Assembly (NCBI GenBank): GCA_004151065.3 | Contig: NWUY0300011655.1 | Span: forward strand, 54,712-65,526 | Source of the DNA: Larix sibirica | Taxonomy: Eukaryota; Streptophyta; Pinopsida; Pinales; Pinaceae | Length of the DNA stretch: 10,815 nucleotides | Direction: 5' to 3' | Shown here: positions 1 through 8,081 of the stretch, in pieces | Layout of the letters: every line of letters begins with the position of its first letter | Numbering within the stretch: position 1 is the first letter of the stretch | The notes under the pieces: generated by a model | Seen by the model: only the letters and a program-made list of their open reading frames with translations | Told to the model about the DNA's origin: nothing | Databases searched by the model: none | Program-made: the position numbers and the translations under genes

Positions 1-1
1 T

Positions 2-355
2 CTAGAAATAGTAAATCCAAAATATGACTTTGTTGTATGCACAAACACTTGCATAGAAGGGATTGGTGGACTCCTCACAAAAAATGGCCATACATGTTAT
101 TAGTCTTGCAAGCTAGAATAACATGATAATAATTATGCCACACATGACTTAGATTTTGTTGTAGTACTGTACGCATTGAAAATGTGGATGCACTACTTGA
201 TGTGAAAAAAAATTGAGCTATGAATAGAGCATAACTAAACTCAAACTAATTTGTTGACCAACAAAATATCAATGTTAAACAAACAAGTTGGATAGAAATC
301 CAAATGGATTTGATTTGAGATCAAACACATCAAAGTAAAAGAAAACAAGAATGCC
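2..355 (+). pseudogene. Ty3/gypsy RNase H remnant
   Basis: From position 2 the frame reads LEIVNPKYDFVVCTNTCIEG, then GIGGLLTKNGH, then NYATHDLDFVVVLYALKMW, matching the canonical gypsy RNase H layout. In active elements this domain degrades the RNA template during reverse transcription. Three decay signs are visible. The first catalytic aspartate (normally in CTDA) is Asn at 44-46. The catalytic glutamate region (normally HDLEL) reads HDLDF. Stops interrupt the frame after CY and after KLE. A later piece around 318-355 still resembles the IKHIKGKEN stretch near the domain end. The domain cannot be functional. Confidence 0.8.
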
Positions 356-793
356 TATGAACCCAATAGAAGAATGCATGCAATACGTGATACAAAAATC
401 AACATATGCGAATATGTTTTGAGGAAAATAAAGATTGAATCTCTTGTGGTAGATGAGTATTACTTCTAGGTGAACAAATAATTACAAGTAGGAAAAGTAC
501 AACATAAGGATGAGGGATATTGGCTAGAAAATGATGGCATTCTCTTGCACAAAAGAGGCTAATGTATGCCCCCAACTCTTTTGAGTTGAAAAATATCTTC
601 ATAAATGAGATGCATAATGTACCATATTCTAATCATTTAGGCTACCAAAAGATAATCAAAACAATGAGAAAATTGATTCATTTAGCCAAGGATGAAAAAT
701 GAAGTCACTAAATACATATTAAGATATATGTAATGTCAATCAATCAAAGTAGAACATAGACATCTAGTTGGTTTTTTACAACCCTTGCAACTT

Positions 794-841
794 CCAAAAT
801 GAAAATGGGAAGTAGTGACCATTGAATTCATCACTATATTG
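794..841 (+). repeat. 48-bp direct repeat, copy 1 (within integrase)
   Basis: This is the first copy of a 48-bp segment that recurs at 989-1036, offset by 195 bp. The copies differ at three visible positions. Both carry the same premature TGA and the same GAA codon at the first DDE position. Confidence 0.9.
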
Positions 842-988
842 CCACAAACAGTGAGGCAAAATGCCTCTATCATTGTAGTAGTGGAGAAATTAACAAAGAT
901 TTTCCATTTTATTTCAGTTCAATCGACATACAAGGATGTTAACATATTGTATATTTTCATGAAAATATTATCAAAATGCATAGAATAC

Positions 989-1036
989 CCAAAATGAAAA
1001 TGTGAAGTAGTGACCATTGAATTTATCACTAGATTG
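989..1036 (+). repeat. 48-bp direct repeat, copy 2 (ends at LTR-like block)
   Basis: This is the second copy of the 794-841 segment. It begins where the integrase translation should continue past a Pro-Lys pair and stops exactly where the TGTAGCAACC block begins. The 195-bp offset is a multiple of three. Confidence 0.9.
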
Positions 1037-1621
1037 TGTAGCAACCTTAGATTCAAAAAACCACTAAATAACAAAATATAACCAACATGCAAAGAGGATC
1101 TGACAAAAAAAATGGATCTAATGTATAATAACATATTTACAACATGCATATCAAAGTGGATCTATTGAACAATATCACAAAAAATATTCTATGGACATTT
1201 AAGGAGCCATACCTGGTTAGATGATCTAGTAGCTACCATTACCTTGACAGCTCCAATGCCAACAACTGAAGGTGGGGAGATGACTCTCCACCCAACCAAA
1301 TCACAGCCAATGACTGAGGCCTCCAAGCCCCTAACAATTAACTGCCAGAGCTTGCTTGCTTGCTTTCCTCTTTCTGACAACCTCTTTCTTCTTCCTTGGC
1401 TCCTCCAAAGCTCCTCTTCCAAAATGCCAAAAAGACCAAAAATATTCCCCCTCTCTTCTTCTCCTCCTCCTTTTATCTTCCCTTTCTCCCCTTTTCTTAA
1501 TTTATTTTAATGCAATTTGTTTTCCTTCATTTTTTCTTTCATATTCCTTTTTATTATTTACCTTTTATTTTACATTTCATTATAAATATTCCACAAATAT
1601 GCATACATGAGGGTTGTTACA
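1037..1621 (+). mobile_element. Putative LTR (solo or 3' LTR of a gypsy-type element)
   Basis: The 585-bp block starts TGTAGCAACC and ends GGTTGTTACA. These are inverted repeats with one mismatch and have the TG...CA ends typical of plant LTRs. A TATA-like TTATAAATA lies near the right end (about 1580), and a C/T-rich strip occupies about 1360-1500. Its interior shows no supportable coding; open frames here are probably chance. The left flank is gypsy integrase and the right flank is copia RNase H, so it sits at a join. The 5-bp flanks (GATTG and TCCAT) do not match, and no polypurine tract precedes it. It could be the 3' LTR of an element inserted into the copia copy and later rearranged. 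The orientation is assumed. Confidence 0.5.
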
Positions 1622-2024
1622 TCCATCCTCTACAAGTTGTCTAATGAAGTTGCAATGTATTCTCAACATGCTTGTTATGCTTTTGGAAGATTGGATTCTT
1701 AGCTCATTTGAGCACCCCTTGATTGTCACATAATAAGGGTGCTGGCTTAGAGAATCTGCATCTTCATGTATGAAAGTATCTTCTTGAGGCATATTTCCTC
1801 ACATGCTCCTTTCATTGCTCTCAATATTTAGTTTTTATTGATGAAAGGGCTATTGCATGCTACTTCTTGTTAATCAATATGATTTCACCCATGCTAGTGT
1901 TGAAAATATACTCAAAGGTTGATTTTCAATCATCCGCACAACCTTCCCAATATAAATCTATATATCCAAACAACCTAGGGTCTTCACTTCTATTGTACAA
2001 AATGCCAAAGTCAAGAGTCCCTTT
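1622..2024 (-). pseudogene. Ty1/copia RNase H remnant, truncated
   Basis: The reverse strand reads LFGYIDLYWEGCADD, then ALSSIKTKY, and finally RIHCNFIRQLVEDG. These correspond to the copia RNase H motifs GYxDxDWAG, ALSSTEAEY and the IxxHFIRxLVxDG stretch near the domain end. The first catalytic Asp is kept. The Glu of the AEY motif is Lys, and several stops interrupt the frame. The homology breaks off precisely at 1622, right after the VEDG codons, where the TGTAACAACC end of the LTR-like block begins as read on this strand. The C-terminal tail and 3' LTR are therefore missing here. Confidence 0.8.
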
Positions 2025-3030
2025 TACATATTGCAACACCGTCTTTGTTGCAGTCCAGATTTCTCTTTCAATGTTGTCATGAATATGGAAATGAAGCTCA
2101 CAACATAACTCAAATCATGTCTAGTGGTTTTAATGTATATCACACTCCCCACTAGTTGCATGTAGACTAATTCATCCATAGTCTTAGAGTCTGTCTTGGC
2201 TGGAATCTTCAATCCTTTCTCCATAGGTGTAGATGAGATTTTGCAACATGTCTTTCTTAATCTATTAAGCAAAAATCCTAGCATATTTCATTTGAGAAAC
2301 AAAAGTGTTGCTACCTATTTGCCAAATTTTTATACCTAGACAATAATTTTGAATGCCTTGATCAATAATGTCAAAATATTTACCCTTGTTAGATTTGATT
2401 TATTCAATAACACTTGCCTCTCTCTATCGATAATAATGATGTAATCTACATAAATGACTAGTAGAATGATATCATTACCAATGCATTTGACATATAGATT
2501 AGAATCTGAAGGATTCTATTGGAACCCCTATTTATCCAAGTACATGTCAATCTTAATGTACCATACCTTCGGTTCTTGCTTTAGACCATATAGAGGTTTT
2601 TTTAGTCTACAAACAAAATGTGCCTTCCTTGGAACCTAGAAACCTTGTGGTTGATACATGTAGAATTTTTCCTCTAAATATTCAATGAGGAAGGCACTCT
2701 CCACATCCATTTGATGGACCTTCCAATGAGACTATGTTGCCATGGTTAAAACTAATTAGACGGTGTTCAACTTTGTTGTAGGATCAAAGGTTTTGTCATA
2801 GTCAACACCCTCTTAGTGAAGGAACCCTTTTGCAACCAATCATGCCTTGTACTTGTCAAGTTTCCATCTGCTTTGTTCTTGACCTTTTACAGCCACTTGT
2901 GGCCAATGGATCTCTTTTCTAGTGGATGATCTATGAAATCCCAAATCTCATTTTTCATTAGACTCTCATGTTCGGTTGCCATGGCATTATGCCATTTAGT
3001 TTTCCCTATTGCTTCCTCAAACACTTGTGT
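2025..3030 (-). pseudogene. Ty1/copia reverse transcriptase remnant, YVDY active site
   Basis: Recognisable RVT_2 blocks, in order, are HPLEKRSIGHKW (about 2890-2930), HQMDVESAFLIE (about 2690-2715), CRLKKPLYGLKQ (about 2580-2620), LVIYVDYIII (about 2435-2460) and STPMEKGLKI with DELVYMQLVGS (about 2150-2235). This enzyme copies element RNA into cDNA. The first catalytic Asp in QMDV is present (codon 2705-2707). The normally invariant YVDD box is YVDY: the last codon (2441-2443 on the reverse strand) is TAC instead of an Asp codon. Together with frameshifts, which make the homology hop between frames, and several stops, this rules out activity. Confidence 0.85.
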
Positions 3031-3590
3031 CTATCAGAGCAAAGTTGATCATGTTTGGTTTTTATTTGTTCTTTCTCCTCAATGATTGTACCTCAATAAT
3101 TTCATCTACTTGAACATCTCCAATGGTGTTGTGCCACCACTTTGACCTCTTCTTGGGATCCCCCTTATCCAAGTCAATATTGTCACGATGACTTGGGATA
3201 CCTGTAACTATGTCATCTGAATGTTAATTTGGGTTGTCTGCATTTGAAATTACTAGAGACTCCTCATGCTTAGAATCTTGCCCCCCCTTTCAAGTGGAGC
3301 TCCCTAAAGCTTGATAGTTGAATCCTTAGCCACAACTGGTTACTTTGCAATAATTTTGAGCTTTGAAAGGCCCATCATCATCAACTGCGACATCTTTGTT
3401 GAAGCTCAATTGATTGGTGTCAACATCAACCAACTTGTAATCTTTATGATTGTTGATATACTATGTGATCATTGATTTATTTATCTTCGGGTCTAGCTTG
3501 GCTAATCATCTGGAATCTATAGATATGTAATAGAACCAAAGAACTTAAGATGTCTGACTCTAGGATTCCTCCTAAACCATGCTTATTTTG
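3031..3590 (-). pseudogene. Copia integrase C-terminal / linker region, decayed
   Basis: Between the integrase core and reverse transcriptase the reverse strand gives weak copia-like text. This includes a FGSITYI block near 3530 (compare the FGSxAY motif following the core) and a KLVDVDTNQLSFNKDV-like stretch split across frames near 3380-3440. This variable region normally holds the integrase C-terminal tail and a poorly conserved spacer. A run of seven C at about 3282-3288 lies in it and may mark slippage-prone sequence. No separate gene is seen. Confidence 0.6.
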
Positions 3591-4320
3591 GTATTCTACT
3601 TAATTGCCACTGTTGGAGATCTATTCAACAAGTGTATTGTTGTGAACACTACCTCAACCCAAAACATATTTCCATCATACATCTAGCCATCTTTGTAATA
3701 GTATAGTTTTGCCTCTCACCCACTCCATTATGTTGTGGAGTGTAGGTTGTAGTAAATTATCTTTTTATCCCATGTTCAACACAAAATATGTTTTATTCTT
3801 TGGAGACCTAAGAGTGGTAATGTGACAAATTGACTCTTTCTACTAGTGCTTGAGACTCTTGAAATTCATTAAACAAATCGATTTCAATTTAAGAAATACA
3901 CTCACATTTTCATACTATAGTCATCAACAAAAAGAAATATATACCTATCATTGGTGATGGGTGTCATGTTCATTGGTGCACAAACATCTGCATGAACCCA
4001 CTGAAAGGCTCTATTTACTATCCAAGCTTGTCCTTCCTCAAATGGTGTGTTGCTTCCTTGATTAGCAAGCTCTGCAAACACCTTGTATCTGTTATTGGAT
4101 GTCAAAGAGTCCATCTATCAAATTCTCTCGAGTAAAATATGAAAGATGGGTCAAGTTCATGTGCCCATATTATTGATGCCAGAGTGTACTAATGTATGTT
4201 GCAGTCTTTGTTGCCAATGCATGCTCCTTAACCTATCCAATGTCAACTAGTTTGATAGTCTTCTCGGTCTCCTTGTCAACTATGTAGCATTTGTGATTAC
4301 TAAAGTTGACATCTAGATGG
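3591..4320 (-). pseudogene. Ty1/copia GAG-pre-integrase and integrase remnant
   Basis: The reverse strand shows the zinc-binding part: a LWHQ-stop-YGHMNL stretch near 4150-4180, which keeps the spacing of two histidines, and VCRAC near 4075. The core follows with FQWVHADVCAPMN, FLFVDDYSMKMW-like text and FCVEHGIKR. It ends with YTPQHNGVGERQN. The first catalytic Asp (HADVC, codon 3986-3988) and the final catalytic Glu (NGVGER) are present. The stretch expected to read RSDRGGE instead reads LRSPKNK near 3800. A short deletion therefore appears to have removed the second catalytic Asp. Stops and frame changes confirm a pseudogene. Confidence 0.85.
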
Positions 4321-4600
4321 GGAAAATGCTACATATTCCAACTCATTGAGAATAGATTAAGCTCCATGCTCGATACATAGTGCACAATAAGGAAAATCAA
4401 CATTTTCCCTCTAGAGGAAATTTGCACATTCCCTTTTCCAACCACTATTAACTCTTCCCTGCCATTGAAGATCAAAAAATCCTTAGAGTAATAAGAAAAC
4501 GATACTTTGTGAACCAATTCTACACTTTGGTGAAATGTCGCGATGCACTTGAATCTATGTACCAAGCAAATTACCTAAGTTGATTTGCTTGCTTCTTGGC
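4321..4600 (-). pseudogene. Ty1/copia aspartic protease remnant (DSSA instead of DSGA)
   Basis: The reverse strand at 4529-4564 reads WYIDSSASRHFT, aligning with the family motif WYxDSGASxHMT. The catalytic Asp is kept (codon 4553-4555), but the following Gly is Ser (codon 4547-4549). After a frame change the text continues as FNGREELIVVGKGNVQ, then GKMLIFLIVHYVSSMEL and NLFSMS. These fit the conserved protease C-terminal part ending in the LLSVSQ-like motif. In active elements the protease cuts the polyprotein. The frame change separates the active site from the rest of the domain, so it cannot work. Confidence 0.8.
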
Positions 4601-4689
4601 CATGAATGCATAGAAGGATAACTTCTCCTCCATTGTATGCTCTATGACATGAGCCTTATATTGAGTCCCTCCCTGATTGGTTTTACGAT

Positions 4690-5000
4690 TATCCAACCTC
4701 TTTCTATAGTGCTTCTTCATATCGACCACCTTTCCATAGTAGTAACATGTGATATTCTGCAGACTCTTGGTTAGATCTTCACCACTACTTTAAATTGTTT
4801 TCCTTTGTCCTTGACATTGACTGCAAAAGCCTATTTCGTACCCTCTGCCTCACTAATGATATTGAATTGGTGTTCCATTTGTCATGTTGTAATATTTTAT
4901 TGCACAACTCATCAAACTTCAGGTCAAAAATTGTAGAGGCGATGTTCATGGTCTCAATAAAGTGTTCATAAGCACATGGTAAAATTTTCAACATAATTAC
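4690..5000 (-). pseudogene. Ty1/copia gag C-terminal part with broken zinc knuckle
   Basis: The reverse strand reads MLKILPCAYEHFIETMNI and then DLKFDELCNKILQHDKW at 4850-4994. This matches the UBN2-type copia gag region, which usually reads LLxSLPxSYEHFxxTL. Downstream at about 4690-4755 it reads ITCYYYGKVVDMKKHYRKR, the position of the CCHC nucleic-acid-binding knuckle (CxxCGKxGHxxxxC). Only the first Cys survives; the second Cys, the His and the last Cys are Tyr, Asp and Tyr. Roughly the first half of gag is absent: homology fades at about 5000 into AT-rich DNA. Confidence 0.8.
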
Positions 5001-5051
5001 TGTTGGAAATAGTGCAACTTCGGAAGCTATTNAAATATTTGATTGCTAGAT

Positions 5052-5112
5052 TTAGAGATGCTTATATGATTTCTTTTCACATTAGAAATGCTTATATTAT
5101 TTTTTTTTCAAA
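5052..5112. repeat. Degenerate tandem duplication, period about 30 bp
   Basis: Two adjacent units each begin TTAGARATGCTTATAT and run into a T-rich end. They start at 5052 and 5082, with a few mismatches and a length difference in the T run. Confidence 0.7.
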
Positions 5113-5677
5113 TTGACATGTGTATATGTATATTGGATATTATTAAAATATTAACATTTATTTAATATTTAAAATAATGTAATTGTTCAAATTTAAAATT
5201 ATGAAAGATAAGTTGCAATCAAAAGTAACTTTTTCTTTTATATATATATATTTGAGGAAGAATAACTTTATATGTTATCATTTTATAAATATAACTTGGT
5301 TTCGAGGAATGAACAAAAATATTATAAAGATAAAAATATTCCATCTTTAAATTTTATATGAACTACTTTATTAATGTAACAAATTTTCAAAGTAGTGCAA
5401 TAATTTAGAGTCCTTCATAATTTTAGAAAATATATGGTGTGACCATTAGTCAATATAAAATTATTTTAATGAAATGTTTTCTCTATGAAATGCATAATCA
5501 TGCAACACACACCTTTGGCAACTTCAAGCTGACAAATATATGTTGTTAAAAACTATAAAAAACTTTGGCAAGATATCCATCTCTAATTATCATAAATTAG
5601 TCCATCTTATTATATGCATCTAACACAATGTTGACATTCCATGCACGTCATATGATGACAATATAAAATTCACATAC

Positions 5678-5714
5678 ATTTTTTTTAGAAAATTCATTTT
5701 TTTTTAGAAAATTC
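5678..5714. repeat. Tandem duplication of a T-run plus AGAAAATTC
   Basis: Two units of A, eight or nine T, then AGAAAATTC (5678-5695 and 5696-5714). They differ only by one T, consistent with replication slippage. Confidence 0.8.
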
Positions 5715-6134
5715 GTTTGAATTTTAAATACTTTATTTTTATAAGTGCAATCACTTTATTCAGATCTCCAAAATGAATGTTTATTTTCCCATGCAATGAT
5801 AATCAATTTTTAATTTTCAAATTTTGCAAATATAAAATAAATACATGTGTAAAATATTGATAAAAGATTCATATGATAACGATATAAAGTCATGTACAGA
5901 CACTTTAATTGGATTTTATTTCCACAGTAATAAATTTTTGAAATGAAAGTTGAAACCAATAAAATACCTTGCAAAATATTTTTTGATTGAGAAATTCAAA
6001 AGCATATTCTAAGTTAATTAAAAATATATATAATTTCTTCATAATTAAAAAATCAAATATGAATAAAACAAATTTAAATATTTGTAATTGCAATACATTA
6101 AAATTTATATTTTATATTTAGTGCCAGGCCTTAG

Positions 6135-6290
6135 AAGGTTTTATGGTTCAATAAAAGGTTCTCCAAGACTTTTTCAAGGTTTTATAATTATGTGAATGAT
6201 TCACCATGATTTTACAAGATTTTCTAATATGTGTATGATTAATCCAAATTTTACAAGGTTTTATAATTCAATGAAAAATTCAAAAAAATT
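6135..6290. repeat. Degenerate minisatellite, about 40-bp period, four units
   Basis: Units start at 6135, 6176, 6216 and 6255, each opening with AAGRTTTTMT and mostly ending in a TTTTAC or CTTTTTC motif. Unit lengths are 41, 40 and 39 bp plus a partial last unit. Units 2 and 3 also share a TGTGWATGATT segment. Divergence between units indicates an old array. Confidence 0.65.
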
Positions 6291-7290
6291 GTATATACAT
6301 ATGATACTATTGGTAAAATAGCCTTCACACTTTTCTATGCATCATGGGAATTATCCAAGTTATTATACATATAAATTTGGGGGGCGGATGTTCTTAACAT
6401 TTTCCCTTGTTGTGAGGAGCCCATCAAGTGTGAATTGTATGTCAAAATCAAAAGAGATATGCCATATGAAAGGGAATAAAGTATTACAATACACATGAGT
6501 GTATTAAATGGTCATGTTGCATCTGAGCCTCATAAGAGCTCAAATAAAGCATTGTAGAATGAATAATAAAATCATATTTACCCATCACCAAACATGTTGT
6601 GTCCATGGTAAATATTGAGAAATCTAAAATAATTAGTTTCATGGAAACTTTCTACTTTGTTTCTATCAAAGACATACCTTTGGAAGTGTATAAAAACTTG
6701 TGTGACTTGCATAGGTATAAGGGAACAACTAACATGTGATTAGCCAATGAGTGTTCTTCATATAGTAATATTCCATCTAGAAATAATTTTAATTAGTTGG
6801 ACGAAAACGACTTACTAGAAAAACATAAAGACATAAATTTTCTCGTGTTCATTTTATTTTATTTTGGTGGATGAAAGAACTTATATAAAAATGGAGAAAA
6901 ACATGATATATGTATTACACACTAATGGATAAATGAAGAGTGCCACATTCAACAAATATTATTTGTCTTTTGAAAATCAATCATAGTATTGCCCAATCAA
7001 TGTATGAATTCCTATCAATGTTATTACATGAAATGGATTTGTCAAAACATAAAATGATGGGATTTGGGTTAGGTGGAGTTTTATGTATGAGATGACTTCA
7101 TTAAGGTTTGACTACTAGGTTTATTCATAAAGTGCTTCATTTTTTATGTATTCACTTTGTAATACATCATACGACACTAGCTGTAGCAAATACTTCAAAG
7201 TATTTTCCTGATTTTAATTATAATATTCGATAAGTTGACCGACAAAGTATATTCTTAGTTGGGAAAATGTGCAAAGAAGCATGAAGAACT
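6291..7290. other. AT-rich stretch; one weak coding-like remnant, otherwise nothing recognised
   Basis: A G-run followed by CGGATGTTCTTAAC (6379-6396) has a polypurine-tract/LTR-start flavour, but no partner LTR end was found. A coding-like remnant at about 6569-6860 is listed separately. The rest (6860-7290) gives only short frames on both strands. Confidence 0.5.
6569..6860 (+). pseudogene. Possible decayed coding remnant, family unknown
   Basis: One forward frame stays open from about 6569 to 6736 and continues beyond two isolated stops to about 6860. Its composition is balanced and unlike the surrounding A/T-biased frames. Segments read FMETFYFVSIKDIPLEVYK, NLCDLHRYKGTTNM, then (after a stop) LANECSSYSNIPSRNNFN and (after a second stop) LDENDLLEKHKDINF. 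No domain or family is recognised. The stops (TGA where TGG would fit, TAG where a Gln or Glu codon would fit) resemble simple decay. It may be an old transposon or host-gene fragment, or a chance frame. Confidence 0.25.
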
Positions 7291-7396
7291 TAAGATTTTA
7301 ATAACTTATTTCAAATTGATAATTTGCAAGTACTACAAATACATAAGATTTTAATAACTTATTTCAAATTGATAATTTGCAAGTACTACAAATACA
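7291..7396. repeat. Perfect 2 x 53-bp tandem duplication
   Basis: The 53-bp unit beginning TAAGATTTTAATAACTTATT is present twice head to tail (7291-7343 and 7344-7396) with no differences seen. Perfect identity in otherwise decayed DNA implies a recent duplication, or a cloning or assembly artefact. Confidence 0.95.
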
Positions 7397-7640
7397 TGAA
7401 ATCCGATGCCTTTCTATGGAGTATGTGATGAGTAGACTTGTCAAAAATGTGAACAATGTGGATGTTAATTTCATTGATATGAGTCCTATCCAAATTGAAT
7501 GAAACTATGGAGAATTGTTCTTACTCTTCTAGTTTTGAAACATGATTCTCTAAGTTGAATCACATATAAAATGATGACAGTTCTAGATTTTGTCTAAAAA
7601 CATTATACACATTAATTTCTTTATCCCTACCATCACCTCA
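7397..7640. other. AT-rich flank upstream of the LINE insertion
   Basis: No gene, repeat or motif could be supported in these 244 bp. With the LINE and one duplication copy removed, this sequence would run directly into the DNA at 9499. Confidence 0.5.
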
Positions 7641-7656
7641 AGAGTTATATGAAATA
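7641..7656 (+). repeat. Target-site duplication, left copy
   Basis: AGAGTTATATGAAATA is identical to 9483-9498. One extra upstream A also matches but cannot be separated from the poly(A) on the right. This is the length expected from target-primed reverse transcription. Confidence 0.95.
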
Positions 7657-7658
7657 TA

Positions 7659-8066
7659 TCCGGGTTGGAAGGTGCGGGGAGAGTCCTTATAGACTCCGAT
7701 GGAAGCAAATTGAGTGACTATGCTTGGGGAATTGGAAAAAGAACTAATAACGAAGCTGAATGGTTAGCTTTGATAAAAGGGATGGACATTGCAAGAAGCA
7801 ACAATATCAAGGACCTTGTGGTCTTTGGAGACTCAATGATGGTGATTAGAGAAGCCAGATCTTTAGTCAACCTTCCTCGGAAACCTGTCACCACGATGCA
7901 TCAACATTTCATCCTTCTGGCTAAAGATTTTCACTCCCTCTCATACCTCCACATCCTAAGAAAAAACAACCAATCCGCTGACTCTATGGCTAATTTCAAC
8001 ATAGGTTTGAATTGTGGGCATGTTCTTATCAATGGTAGACTTAAGGTGCATGCTTGGGTGCCTTAA
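7659..8066 (+). CDS. LINE ORF2 C-terminal RNase H domain (RVT_3 type), 5'-truncated
   Basis: The frame is open from the insertion boundary, so there is no genuine start codon and TTG 7665 is simply inside the domain. It reads GAGRVLIDSDGSKLSDYAWG, TNNEAEWLALIKGMDIA, DLVVFGDSMMVI and NNQSADSMANF, the ordered motifs of RVT_3 RNase H. Counting from codon 7665, the catalytic Glu is residue 32, one catalytic Asp is 56 (GDS) and the last is 106 (ADSMAN). The first catalytic Asp, normally in an FDGAS-like motif just upstream, was lost with the 5' truncation. In a complete element this domain removes RNA from RNA:DNA hybrids during target-primed reverse transcription. The frame ends at TAA 8064-8066. 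The same frame resumes after a second TAA at 8079-8081. Confidence 0.85.
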   Translation, partial: SGLEGAGRVLIDSDGSKLSDYAWGIGKRTNNEAEWLALIKGMDIARSNNIKDLVVFGDSMMVIREARSLVNLPRKPVTTMHQHFILLAKDFHSLSYLHILRKNNQSADSMANFNIGLNCGHVLINGRLKVHAWVP

Positions 8067-8081
8067 ATTGTTCTCCCCTAA

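Larger units (their letters stand above)
1..1036 (+). mobile_element. Decayed Ty3/gypsy LTR-retrotransposon, 3' part of pol
   Basis: Reading forward through many stops, the translation follows the usual Ty3/gypsy pol order: RNase H, linker, integrase zinc-binding region, integrase core. The upstream gag, protease and reverse transcriptase lie outside the window. The rest of the integrase, its C-terminal domain and the polypurine tract are missing, because homology stops at 1036 where an LTR-like block starts. Numerous stops and substitutions at catalytic positions show an old, non-functional copy. The assignment rests on conserved family motifs recognised by eye, described in the two sub-entries. 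The + orientation is opposite to the neighbouring copia element. Confidence 0.85.
600..1036 (+). pseudogene. Ty3/gypsy integrase remnant with partial internal duplication
   Basis: The HHCC zinc-binding region starts at about 612 (MHNVPYSNHLGYQK), keeping the two histidines. The CxxC part has decayed to a stop followed by CQ. The core continues as KWEVVTIEFITILP, then SIIVVVEKLTKIFHFI and VNILYIFMK. Canonical gypsy integrases have Asp in VTxDFIT, the first residue of the DDE triad. Here it is Glu (GAA), and a TGA replaces the Trp codon just upstream. After about 985 the expected sequence leading to the second catalytic Asp is absent. Instead the stretch around the first catalytic position is repeated (989-1036). 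The protein is inactive and truncated. Confidence 0.8.
1622..5000 (-). mobile_element. Decayed Ty1/copia LTR-retrotransposon, gag-pol body
   Basis: On the reverse strand the translation follows the full copia order: gag end and CCHC knuckle, protease, GAG-pre-integrase and integrase, reverse transcriptase, RNase H. The domain spacing is close to normal over about 3.4 kb. The overall layout is therefore intact, but frameshifts and stops are frequent. It is cut at the RNase H end by the LTR-like block at 1621. At the gag end the first part of gag, the leader, the primer-binding site and the 5' LTR are not recognisable beyond about 5000. No LTR of its own was identified. The family resembles Tnt1-like copia elements at the motif level. 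Confidence 0.9.
5001..6134. other. AT-rich non-coding stretch with short degenerate duplications
   Basis: No convincing gene is seen on either strand; the open frames are short and A/T-biased. The stretch begins TGTTGGAAATAG, which resembles the start of some plant copia LTRs, but no matching end was found. An ambiguous base (n) lies at 5032. Two small tandem duplications (5052-5112 and 5678-5714) and a short TA run (about 5240-5251) are present. Confidence 0.6.

Noticed and set aside
1-6. Window starts with TCTAGA, an XbaI site
   Set aside because: It may reflect a cloning boundary of the source clone but has no biological meaning that can be shown here.
399-602. 67-codon reverse-strand frame
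   Set aside because: It is antisense to the gypsy linker, whose forward translation matches the family; a shadow frame.
1189-1610. Overlapping frames on both strands in a C/T-rich strip
   Set aside because: They lie inside the LTR-like block, are low-complexity (runs of Leu, Ser, Pro), and have no family resemblance; probably chance frames.
1867-2082. Forward frame across the copia RNase H region
   Set aside because: Antisense to recognisable RNase H text; a shadow frame.
5230-5255. Short TA microsatellite
   Set aside because: Too short and common in AT-rich plant DNA to report as a separate feature.
5905-6093. 62-codon reverse-strand frame rich in Phe, Ile, Lys
   Set aside because: A typical product of AT-rich DNA with no motif; not supported as a gene.
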